Shown here in pieces: positions 15,154-22,272 of a stretch of 64,000 bases of DNA; the first letter of the stretch is position 1; every line of letters starts with the position of its first letter. The position numbers were made by a program, and so were the translations under genes. The notes beneath the pieces are model-generated. The model saw only the letters and a program-made list of their open reading frames with translations, had not been told where the DNA came from and did not search any database. This DNA comes from an uncultured Roseiflexaceae bacterium. Lineage in GTDB: Bacteria > Chloroflexota > Chloroflexia > Chloroflexales > Roseiflexaceae. The stretch covers positions 70,112 to 134,111 of the forward strand of contig CALJIC010000280.1 of assembly GCA_937974195.1 (NCBI GenBank), given 5' to 3'.

Positions 15154-17904
15154 CTAGTTACACCATCCCCACCCCCTCCAGACCGCGCAGCTCGCGCTGC
15201 GCAGCCACTCAAGCACCGATCCGCCGCCGTACCGCCCGCCGTCGGCGTAGGGTGACCAATACTGACCGGCGGGCGTGGCGCCGGGGACCGGGGTGACGAC
15301 CAGCGAGTCCGGGTGTCCGGGCGGCGGAAGCTGGTAGGGCGCGCCCTCGGGGATCACGGTTCCCCCGGCGAGGCGCTCGCCCCCGAGCGCCCTCGGCAGG
15401 AAGTCGAGCGGGTCGGCCATCTCGGTCCAGCAGCTCGCGTCCGGCGGCGGAGACAGGCCGCGCAGCCACTCCGCGGTACACACGTTGGTCGCCCGGAAGC
15501 TCCCGTCGTAGCTTCGTACGCGCAGGCCGAGATGGAGGTGTGGACCGGTTGTTGCGCCGCTGAGGCCGACAAACCCGACGATGCTGTCGAGCTGGTGCAC
15601 CTTGTCTCCGGGGCGCACCGGCGGGCCGCAGCCCGCGATGGTCTCGACAGCGCCTGAGAAGGAAGGCTGGCCCGGCGCGCAGAGACCGGCCTGGTCCCCC
15701 TGCGGCGCACCGTCGAGCGGCGGCGCTACCGGCGTGCCGGGGTCCAGCGTCATCTCTTCGCACCCGCTGACGATGCGCCGGGCCTGCAGAAAATGCGCCC
15801 GGTAGAAGGGGTCCTGGGAAACATCGTGCAGCACGCAGCCGACGCGGTGGTTGAAGCAGTCCATGAACAGCCCCTGCCCGGCGTAGATCGCGACGTGCTG
15901 GCCGCCGGAGTAGCGCAGGAACACCAGGTCTCCCAGCGCCCAGCAGCGGGTCTCCGCGCCGCGCAGGTCGTCGAGCGTGCAGGGGAGCGCCACCCCGTCG
16001 TCGAGCTGCTGGTAGGTGTTGCTGCCGATCGCGACCCCGGCCTGAGCGTAGGCCCACCAGACCAGCCCCGAGCAGTCGAAGGAGTTCGGGCCGGTGCGCG
16101 GGAGCGGGAGGCCGTCCGGGCCGCGCGGATCGCCGGGCAGCGCGCCCCCCTGGCTGTAGCGCGCCCCCTGGCGGCTGAGGGCGGCAACGACGGCCTGGAA
16201 GCAGGGCGCAGGCGCCGGGAATACCTGTGGCACGGTGGTTGGCTGGACGGGGTGGGGGTAGGCGACGGGCGCTGTCGGGCTTCTGGTCGCCGTCGGCGGA
16301 TAAGTGGGCGGCGGCCAGGCCTCCGGTGTGATGACCAGGTTCGACAGCTTGACCACGACCTGCTGCGCGACAGATACGCCCTCAGCGGATGCGACCATGC
16401 GCACGGAGACTCGCGCGAGCGGGCGGGCGTCGCTGGCGCGCACGATGAGGCGAACAGTCGCCGGCGCGCCGTTCCACGCCCTGACCAGGCAGTGGGCCTC
16501 GGCGCCGGAGCAGCTGCCGGCGGTGGTTGAAACATCGAGCAGCTCGAGCTGGGGGTCGAGCTCGAGCTGGACGGCGATGCTCTGCGGCGCGCCTTGCCAG
16601 CTGAAGATCGAGCCGGTGAGACTGAACACCTGGCCGACCGCCGGGCTCGGGTGGGACGCCGCGAGGCTCAGCGACAGCGGCTCCCTGGTGGGCTCCGAGG
16701 TAGCTGAAGTTGCAACTGGGGACGGCGGGAGCGTGGCCGTCTCCGCAGGCATCGCCTGATATGCCGCGGCGTACGACATCGCCGAGCCCGAGCCGTGGGC
16801 GGTAAACGTTCCCGATGATGCATTTGTGAGCGGTAGAGCGCCGAGTCTCCACGTACACCGGCTGCCGCCTGCGACACGCTCGCAGCGGGCCGCTGTCGCC
16901 GGGCGCGCGCTCGATGTCTCCGCAGAGCTCTTGGGCGGCATCAGCCCCTGCCCGAGCTCCAGCGAGCCGCTGATCGCCGGCGTGGCCGTCGGTGGGGGCG
17001 GGGGCGGCACGAGATGTGCCCGGAAGCGCAGGGCCACGTCGCCGGCCGCGCGCCCGGCGTCCACCGGCGTCTGCCAGGTCAGCGAGACCTCCTCGCCCGG
17101 ACGGCCCGCCGGCTCGTCGGGGATCCATCCCTCCCAGCCGCCGCCGCGCTGGCCCCAGCTCACCGTCGTGCGGCAGTTGGCCGGCCGGTCATAGGTGAAC
17201 ATAACGGTTCCCGGGCCCACGCGCTCCGGCACGAAGCGCGGCATATCGCCCGCGCACCACACGCTGATCTCGCCGTCGGCCATATCCGGCTGGAGCTCGC
17301 CGTGGCCGACCGGCTGGTAGCCGTCGTATGCCTCGTAGCGCCCGTAGCGATCGGCGATCCGGCCCTGCAGCTGCACGTACAGCCGGTAGGGCTCGAGGTG
17401 CGCGTAGAGCGCCTCGAAACCCTCCTGGGCGCTCGTGATCCGCACCGTCTGGCCGCCAGCAGCCGCGTGCGGCTGCTCGGCCCCGGGGTTGTCCCAGCCG
17501 ACATATGTCACGGTGGCGTCGAAGAGCGCGGCCGCCGGGCAGCGGCGGCAGAACGCCTGTCCGGCCAGGTCCACCCCCTCGTGGAACTCGACCTGCTGCG
17601 GATTCAGCGGGTCGGCCCGCCACCCGAAGCCGCTCGTGACCGACCAGCCTGCAGCGCGGTAGCCGCCGGCTGTGTCAGTCGCGACCGGCACCGGCCAGAC
17701 GACGGTGGAGCTCTGGAACACAGCTCCTGCCATCGCACACGCCAGCACGATCGCAAGGACTCCCAGCGTCAGGGCGGCGACAAGCGCGAGCGCGGGCCCG
17801 GCCTTGAGCGCCAGCCCACTTCGGGCTGCCCAGGCCACTGGCACTGCAGGGGATCGCTCGTCGCCCTCCTGCCCCGCGTACGTCTCTTGTTGGTTGTCGC
17901 TCAT
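15154..17904 (-). CDS. Secretion-system peptidoglycan hydrolase: NlpC/P60 domain nested in a split M23 domain
   Basis: A 916-aa protein anchored by an N-terminal TM helix ('LALVAALTLGVLAIVLACAMAGAVF'), so the rest should be outside. Residues about 85-170 look like the first half of an M23/LytM peptidase: 'SGFGWRADP', 'FHEGVDLAG' (His108, Asp112), 'ALYAHLEPY'. A Pro/Thr-rich and Ig/DUF11-like middle follows. NlpC/P60 is at about 590-700: Cys611 in 'FDCSGLVWWAY' and His670 in 'GQHVAIYAG'. After it come the missing M23 parts: 'VHQLDSIVGFVGLSGATTGPHLHLGL' with His789 and His791, read across the motif. A channel-associated wall hydrolase is the expected T4SS role (VirB1-like function). The start is ATG 17904, with GAGGC upstream. 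Confidence 0.82.
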   Translation of the reverse strand: MSDNQQETYAGQEGDERSPAVPVAWAARSGLALKAGPALALVAALTLGVLAIVLACAMAGAVFQSSTVVWPVPVATDTAGGYRAAGWSVTSGFGWRADPLNPQQVEFHEGVDLAGQAFCRRCPAAALFDATVTYVGWDNPGAEQPHAAAGGQTVRITSAQEGFEALYAHLEPYRLYVQLQGRIADRYGRYEAYDGYQPVGHGELQPDMADGEISVWCAGDMPRFVPERVGPGTVMFTYDRPANCRTTVSWGQRGGGWEGWIPDEPAGRPGEEVSLTWQTPVDAGRAAGDVALRFRAHLVPPPPPPTATPAISGSLELGQGLMPPKSSAETSSARPATAARCERVAGGSRCTWRLGALPLTNASSGTFTAHGSGSAMSYAAAYQAMPAETATLPPSPVATSATSEPTREPLSLSLAASHPSPAVGQVFSLTGSIFSWQGAPQSIAVQLELDPQLELLDVSTTAGSCSGAEAHCLVRAWNGAPATVRLIVRASDARPLARVSVRMVASAEGVSVAQQVVVKLSNLVITPEAWPPPTYPPTATRSPTAPVAYPHPVQPTTVPQVFPAPAPCFQAVVAALSRQGARYSQGGALPGDPRGPDGLPLPRTGPNSFDCSGLVWWAYAQAGVAIGSNTYQQLDDGVALPCTLDDLRGAETRCWALGDLVFLRYSGGQHVAIYAGQGLFMDCFNHRVGCVLHDVSQDPFYRAHFLQARRIVSGCEEMTLDPGTPVAPPLDGAPQGDQAGLCAPGQPSFSGAVETIAGCGPPVRPGDKVHQLDSIVGFVGLSGATTGPHLHLGLRVRSYDGSFRATNVCTAEWLRGLSPPPDASCWTEMADPLDFLPRALGGERLAGGTVIPEGAPYQLPPPGHPDSLVVTPVPGATPAGQYWSPYADGGRYGGGSVLEWLRSASCAVWRGWGWCN

Positions 17905-17954
17905 AGCGCCTCGGGCTACAGTGCAAGGGTGAGATGGAGGCTCGATAGTGCGCC

Positions 17955-19295
17955 CTATCGACGGTCGCGGAGATTCAGGCTCTGGCTCGTACCTGCGCGG
18001 CGTGCGGCCGCGCTACGCGCCGGGTCTGCGGCGGCCGCCGGGCCGGATGGCGCCGCCGGCTCCCGTCCCCGCTCCTGGGCGGCCGCAGCCGGAGCGCTCT
18101 CACGCCGGCCAACTGCCCGGCTGAGCCAGCGGGTGGTTCGGGCGAGCATGCGCCCGCGCGCCAGCGCGGCGACTGAGGTACCCACCAGCCCGGACGGCGG
18201 CGCACCGGCGCCTGCGATCCCGGCGAGCGCCGACTCCCCGCCGATCGCCATGCCGAACACCACCGTCGCCAGAATGCGCCCGATCACTATCTCCTCGACC
18301 TGCGTCTGGCCGGTGAGCAGCGCCTGGCCGAAGAACAGCGAGCCGATCCAGAGAAAGAAGACCCACGTGGTCTGCTGGAGCAGGGTGTCGAGCAGCTTGG
18401 CGAGCCACTGCCCGAAGCGCGGGCTGGTCGAGCGGTCCATCAGCAGCGCTCCCATCAGCGGCGCGATGCTGATCAGGATGGTGAGCTGGACCATCCGCAT
18501 CAGCGCCTTCACGGCCAGGGCGAACACCGTCACGAGCATGACCAGTGTCGTGATCTGCAGGCCGAAGTTCAGGTGCACGCTCGGCTGGAGCATCTGCTCG
18601 AGCAGACCCTGCGTCGTCTGGCGGAGCAGCAGGCCGTGAAACTCGTTCAGCGCGCTCATCATGACCCGCAGCACGCGGTCCGACCCCTTGACGAACAGGA
18701 GCGCGAGCACGAAGCTGATGACCAGCGGCTTGCCCTCGGCCGCCAGGCTGCGCGGCCCCTCCGCGATCAGCCGCCCGATGCGCAGGGTGAACAGCAGCCC
18801 GATCAGCGAGATTGCGATCGGCGTGAGCGCGCCCCAGATCGTGTGGACGACGCTCCCGATGCTGCGGTGGCTGTCCAGGAAGAGCTCCGGCGGCGTGCAG
18901 GTGATGATGTTGACCCCGCCGGCGCAGCTCGACTCGGCGGTGGCGACGGCGATCAGCTGCTGCAGCCCGAGCGTCAGCGCCTGGTTCATCGTCCCGATCG
19001 CGCCGCTGGCGATCCCGAGCCCCGCGTCCATCACCCAGTTCCCTGTCGCGAGCTCGCGGCCCAGCCAGTCGAGCGGCCAGTCGTTCGACTTCGGCATGGC
19101 GGCGGGGGCGACAGCCGGCACGTCCGGCGGCGGGAGCGCGCGCACGGCGCTCCAATCGCCCGCGCCGCCGGAGCTGCCCTGTGGAGCGACGTCGTCGCCG
19201 CGCGTGCCCGGCGCATCGGCGTGCGCTGGACGAGGGGCCAGCAGCGCCACGGCGCAGCAGAGCAGAAGCGGCCACTTGAGCATCTTCAGGTTCAT
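17955..19295 (-). CDS. VirB6/TrbL-like polytopic membrane protein
   Basis: A 446-aa protein with a signal peptide ('LLLCCAVALLAPRPAHA') and then about six hydrophobic segments: 'IWGALTPIAISLIGLLFTL', 'KPLVISFVLALLFV', 'ITTLVMLVTVFALAV', 'LTILISIAPLMGALLM', 'TWVFFLWIGSLFF' and 'GRILATVVFGMAIGG'. The 'LISIAPLMGALL...FGQWLAKLLDTLLQQTTW' stretch resembles the conserved core of VirB6/TrbL proteins, which build the inner-membrane pore. The C-terminal 80 residues are Arg/Ala-rich and probably cytoplasmic. ATG 19295 is preceded by AGAGG; an upstream start at 19319 would overlap the previous gene. It fits the T4SS set around it. Confidence 0.75.
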   Translation of the reverse strand: MNLKMLKWPLLLCCAVALLAPRPAHADAPGTRGDDVAPQGSSGGAGDWSAVRALPPPDVPAVAPAAMPKSNDWPLDWLGRELATGNWVMDAGLGIASGAIGTMNQALTLGLQQLIAVATAESSCAGGVNIITCTPPELFLDSHRSIGSVVHTIWGALTPIAISLIGLLFTLRIGRLIAEGPRSLAAEGKPLVISFVLALLFVKGSDRVLRVMMSALNEFHGLLLRQTTQGLLEQMLQPSVHLNFGLQITTLVMLVTVFALAVKALMRMVQLTILISIAPLMGALLMDRSTSPRFGQWLAKLLDTLLQQTTWVFFLWIGSLFFGQALLTGQTQVEEIVIGRILATVVFGMAIGGESALAGIAGAGAPPSGLVGTSVAALARGRMLARTTRWLSRAVGRRESAPAAAAQERGREPAAPSGPAAAADPARSAAARRAGTSQSLNLRDRR

Positions 19296-19305
19296 CGCCG
19301 TACCT

Positions 19306-19941
19306 CTACTGCACCACAATCTCGGTCGTCACGTCGGCGATAAGCCAGGCGCCGGCGCGCTGGAGCCGGTAGATGTTGCGCGTCAGCACGCCGCGCCGGC
19401 TGCTCACGATCTTCCCTTCGGACCACACGACTACGTCCCACAGCTCCTGCGTCTCGACTGTCACCCAGGCGCCGCTCGCCTCGGCGCTCAGCACCCCCCA
19501 GCGCCGCAGCCTCGCATCGTGAGTCTCGCCGAGTGCCGCGCGGCGGTCGTACTCGGCGCGCGCCTGCGCGATCGCGGCTCCCGACGGGTGCAGGTGCGGC
19601 AGAAGATGCTCCACACGCCCTTCGCGCGCAGCGATGATGCTGGCGCGGTTGTAGGCGGCGACCGTTGCGATCGCCTGCTCCACTGGCTCGTCGCGCTCTT
19701 TCGGGGAAGCCTGCGCTGGCGCATCCGCGACCTCCGGCGCCCGCTCGCCGGCCGCGTGGGGGCTGACATCCGCCGCGCCGCCGGTGACCGAGAGCGCGAT
19801 CAGGGCTGCGCACAGCGTGGCCGCGCCCCCCTGCACGGCCCGCGGCCGCAGCAGCATCCAGCCCAGCAGCCGGTCGATCGGTCGCAGCTCGGTGAGACGC
19901 GCAAGCAGTGGTTCAAGCGCGCTGTGGCGGTGTTCGCTCAC
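19306..19941 (-). CDS. Single-TM protein with NTF2-like domain, VirB8/TcpC-like candidate
   Basis: A 211-aa protein. A short cytoplasmic N-terminus is followed by one TM helix ('GAATLCAALIALSVTGG', about residues 38-55), then a soluble domain ending 'RLRRWGVLSAEASGAWVTVETQE', '...SSRRGVLTRNIYRLQRAGAWLIADVT'. That alternation of strands resembles NTF2-like/IMS-type folds. VirB8, TraM and TcpC share the one-TM plus NTF2-like plan, so a VirB8-type assembly role is likely here. GTG at 19941 with AGAGG 7 nt upstream is preferred because it avoids overlapping the HTH gene. Earlier in-frame starts exist up to 20091. The domain call is by eye. Confidence 0.55.
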   Translation of the reverse strand: MSEHRHSALEPLLARLTELRPIDRLLGWMLLRPRAVQGGAATLCAALIALSVTGGAADVSPHAAGERAPEVADAPAQASPKERDEPVEQAIATVAAYNRASIIAAREGRVEHLLPHLHPSGAAIAQARAEYDRRAALGETHDARLRRWGVLSAEASGAWVTVETQELWDVVVWSEGKIVSSRRGVLTRNIYRLQRAGAWLIADVTTEIVVQ

Positions 19942-20012
19942 GCAAAACCTCTGGTCGTTGGCGGCGAGTACGGCATCTCGGGGCTGAGCACCGGGCTCCG
20001 GCGGGCGGCTGA

Positions 20013-20261
20013 CTAGCGGCGCCTCTTCGCGCCCGGCGGGACGGCTGGGCGGCGGCGCAGCCCTGCGTACAGCTCCTCGCGCGAGAGCCACAGCTCCCCG
20101 CCGACCCGCCGTGTTGTGAACTTGCCCGCCTCGATCCAGAACAGCATGGTGTCAGTCGTCACGCGGTACAGATCGGCCGCCTCGCGCAGCGGCATCCACT
20201 CCTCGCGCAGCGCCATGTGCTGAACCATCGCCGCCAGTGAAGGCCATCGTCCCTGTCGCAT
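20013..20261 (-). CDS. Small excisionase/MerR-type helix-turn-helix protein
   Basis: An 82-aa protein whose core 'MPLREAADLYRVTTDTMLFWIEAGKFTTRRVGGELWLSREEL' (read in blocks) has the layout of helix_turn_helix_17/excisionase domains: helix-turn-helix, a short wing containing 'RRVGGELWL', then a terminal helix. A basic tail ends 'PPGAKRRR'. It probably binds DNA, either as a regulator of the surrounding operon or as a relic of a mobile element. ATG 20261 has GAGGTGAG immediately upstream. It overlaps the preceding HTH gene by 110 nt in another frame. Confidence 0.65.
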   Translation of the reverse strand: MRQGRWPSLAAMVQHMALREEWMPLREAADLYRVTTDTMLFWIEAGKFTTRRVGGELWLSREELYAGLRRRPAVPPGAKRRR

Positions 20262-20505
20262 TGCTCACCTCATGTAGCCACTCGACGAACGTATCCCGAC
20301 AACATCGCCAGACCCCACACGTCACGATCTGGACGCCCGGCAGCTCGCCGCGCCGCAGCGACTCGTGGAACCAGGTCCGCCCCATGAGCGGCTTCACCTC
20401 GTACGATGTCAGCACGCTCGGCAGCGACTCGGGGCCGCCGCGCTCTGCCAGCCGCTTCAGCGCATCGTTCGCGCGCTCCGCGGCCGATCGGCCGATTGGT
20501 GGCAT
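20152..20505 (-). CDS. Second small HTH protein overlapping the next gene
   Basis: A 117-aa ORF. Residues about 30-77 ('LTSYEVKPLMGRTWFHESLR' followed by 'RGELPGVQ...GVWRCCRDTFVEWLHE') fit the excisionase-like winged helix plan: helix-turn-helix, then a wing and a final helix before a 'WL' end. After 'HEVSNATG' the frame continues 110 nt into the next gene and becomes Gly/Ala-rich, which looks non-native. Either the stop is simply late, or a frameshift joins the two HTH units. The start is ATG 20505 with GGAGG at 9 nt. Only 1 nt separates it from the TadC stop, so it is in the operon. Confidence 0.6.
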   Translation of the reverse strand: MPPIGRSAAERANDALKRLAERGGPESLPSVLTSYEVKPLMGRTWFHESLRRGELPGVQIVTCGVWRCCRDTFVEWLHEVSNATGTMAFTGGDGSAHGAARGVDAAARGGRSVPRDD

Positions 20506-20506
20506 C

Positions 20507-21304
20507 TCACAGACCTCCGCTCATCAGCAGGCTTCCGCCGACCATGACGTAGAGCAGGTTTCCGAGAATCCCGACGACGAGGCTTGCGGCGACCACCAGC
20601 AGTAGCCAGAGCGTCCGCCGCTTCATCATGCGTGTGAACTCGTCGCGCATGATTGCCTCGAGGGTCGCCTCGTGCGCGGCGAGCGCCGTCTGCACGTCGG
20701 TGCCTTCGGCCTCCGCCTGCGCCAGCGCCTCGGCCACATCGACGAGCTCCTGGCAGCCGCGCGCCCGCGCGACGGTGCGCAGAGCGTCGAAGGGCCGGAG
20801 CCTGCGCTCGCGGACCAGGGCGAGCGACTCTGCGACGACCGCCTGCATCGGCAGCAGGTGGCGCTGCGGCCGCGCGATGTAGCGGCCCAGCAGCGATGCG
20901 GGCGCCTCGTAGCCCGCCAGGGCGACGCGCACGTAGCTCACCAGGCCCGGCGTGAGGCGCCGGAGATCGTGTCGCTCGCGCTTCGCCTGGACGAGGGGCC
21001 GGCGCGGCAGGACCAGGCCGATGTACAGGTAGAGGCCGAGCGCGGTGCTTATCAGCAGCGTGCGGGCCGTCCCCGCCACGCCGCCCGCGTATCCGGCGAG
21101 CAGCAGCAGGCCGACGAGCGTCGCGGCGGCCAACTGGCCGAGCGCCATGCGCGCGGCGATCGTGCCGCCGGCCGGAGAGCTGCGGAAACCGGCGAGCAGC
21201 AGCCGCGCCCGCTCGATCCGGGCGAGTCCGAGGGCGGCCAGCGTCGCTCCAGCGGCGCTGAGGGCGAAGAACGGCGCGCCTGGGGTGAGAAGGAGATCGA
21301 TCAC
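20507..21304 (-). CDS. tadC: TadC-like pilus assembly membrane protein (T2SSF family)
   Basis: 265 aa with hydrophobic segments at the N-terminus ('APFFALSAAGATLAALGLA'), middle ('LVGLLLLAGYAGGVAG' and 'LLISTALGLYLYIGLVLP') and C-terminus ('WLLLVVAASLVVGILGNLLYVMVGG'). Between them is a helical cytoplasmic domain with 'LVSYVRVALAGYEAPASLL' and 'ELVDVAEALAQAEAEGTDVQTAL', the usual T2SSF/TadB-TadC signature. This family forms the inner-membrane platform that the TadA ATPase acts on. The start is GTG 21304 with GGAGG upstream. It lies directly after tadB, the normal Tad order. Confidence 0.8.
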   Translation of the reverse strand: MIDLLLTPGAPFFALSAAGATLAALGLARIERARLLLAGFRSSPAGGTIAARMALGQLAAATLVGLLLLAGYAGGVAGTARTLLISTALGLYLYIGLVLPRRPLVQAKRERHDLRRLTPGLVSYVRVALAGYEAPASLLGRYIARPQRHLLPMQAVVAESLALVRERRLRPFDALRTVARARGCQELVDVAEALAQAEAEGTDVQTALAAHEATLEAIMRDEFTRMMKRRTLWLLLVVAASLVVGILGNLLYVMVGGSLLMSGGL

Positions 21305-21319
21305 GAGCGTTCCTCCGCG

Positions 21320-22255
21320 TCAGTAGTCGATATCGTCGATCCGCGCGAGCAGCAGGCCGGCGACGATCGGCGCAAGGAGCGCCGCGGCCACCAGCACCCC
21401 CGCGGCGAGGCCGAGCGGGCCCTGGTAGGCTCGCGCCACCCGGTCCTGCTGCGTCACCAGCAGGTACGCCGCCATCAGCAGGCCCGCAAGCCCGATCGCC
21501 ACGCCGCTGTAGCGCATCTGGGCCAGCTCGGTCGCTGCGGCGCTGCGGCGGCGCTCGGCGGCGAAGAGCGCGAGCGAGGCGGCGCCGAGCCGCTGGGTTA
21601 GCACATCGTGGGTCTGCCCGAGCGCGACCTCGAGGTGGCCGAGAAACGTCGCGTGGCGCCGCGATGGGGTCTGCTGCGCGAGAGCGGCGACGACCTGCTC
21701 CGGCGTCGCGAGGCCGCGGCGCGTCACAGGGGCGGCCATGCGCTCGGCCAGAAACGTCCACTCGGAGCGCAGCGGCCCGGCGGGCAGATCCGCGACGACG
21801 CGCTCGAGCGCGCCCTGGAAGCTTCCGCCCGCGCGCAGGTAGCCGCAGAGCCGCCCGACGACCGCCGGGAGCGCGCGGTCGAGCGCGTCCACATAGCGCG
21901 CCTCCTGCGCTCGGAGAAACGCCCAGATCACCAGGCAGGCGGCCGGCGCGGCGAGGACCAGGGCGATGAACGGCGTCGCGACGAGGCTGAGGGCGGCGGT
22001 CACCAGCAGCACGGCGGCCAGGCTCGCGCCGAACAGCTGACCTGGTGTCGTCACCGGCGGCGACCAGAGCAGCGCCGGGTCTTCGTCTCCGGCGGTGGCG
22101 CGCCGGCGCTCGATCAGCCGGCGGCAGGCGCTCAGACCCCAGCCGCGCAGTGTCAGTGAGACCCCGAGGATGCCGCCCAGGAGGAGCCAGAGCGGCACCG
22201 ACACGGCGATCCAGGCCGTCTCGGGGTGCGTCAGGGGCGTGCTACTCACGTCCAT
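21320..22255 (-). CDS. tadB: TadB-like pilus assembly membrane protein (T2SSF family)
   Basis: 311 aa: one N-terminal TM ('AWIAVSVPLWLLLGGILGVSL'), a paired hydrophobic region ('SLAAVLLVTAALSLVATPFIALVLAAPAAC' read in two helices), a helical T2SSF domain ('ALPAVVGRLCGYLRAGGSFQGALERVV' to 'FLGHLEVALGQTHDVLTQRL'), and two C-terminal TM helices. The 'L...LRAGGSFQGAL' core is characteristic of TadB-type platform proteins. It probably pairs with the TadC-like protein 15 nt downstream and with one of the two CpaF-type ATPases upstream. Confidence 0.8.
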   Translation of the reverse strand: MDVSSTPLTHPETAWIAVSVPLWLLLGGILGVSLTLRGWGLSACRRLIERRRATAGDEDPALLWSPPVTTPGQLFGASLAAVLLVTAALSLVATPFIALVLAAPAACLVIWAFLRAQEARYVDALDRALPAVVGRLCGYLRAGGSFQGALERVVADLPAGPLRSEWTFLAERMAAPVTRRGLATPEQVVAALAQQTPSRRHATFLGHLEVALGQTHDVLTQRLGAASLALFAAERRRSAAATELAQMRYSGVAIGLAGLLMAAYLLVTQQDRVARAYQGPLGLAAGVLVAAALLAPIVAGLLLARIDDIDY

Positions 22256-22272
22256 GTGCGTTCTCCGTATGC

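Noticed and set aside
20152..20505. Intact mobile-element excisionase as evidence of an ICE
   Set aside because: HTH genes alone are not enough; no integrase, relaxase or att repeats were seen in the window.
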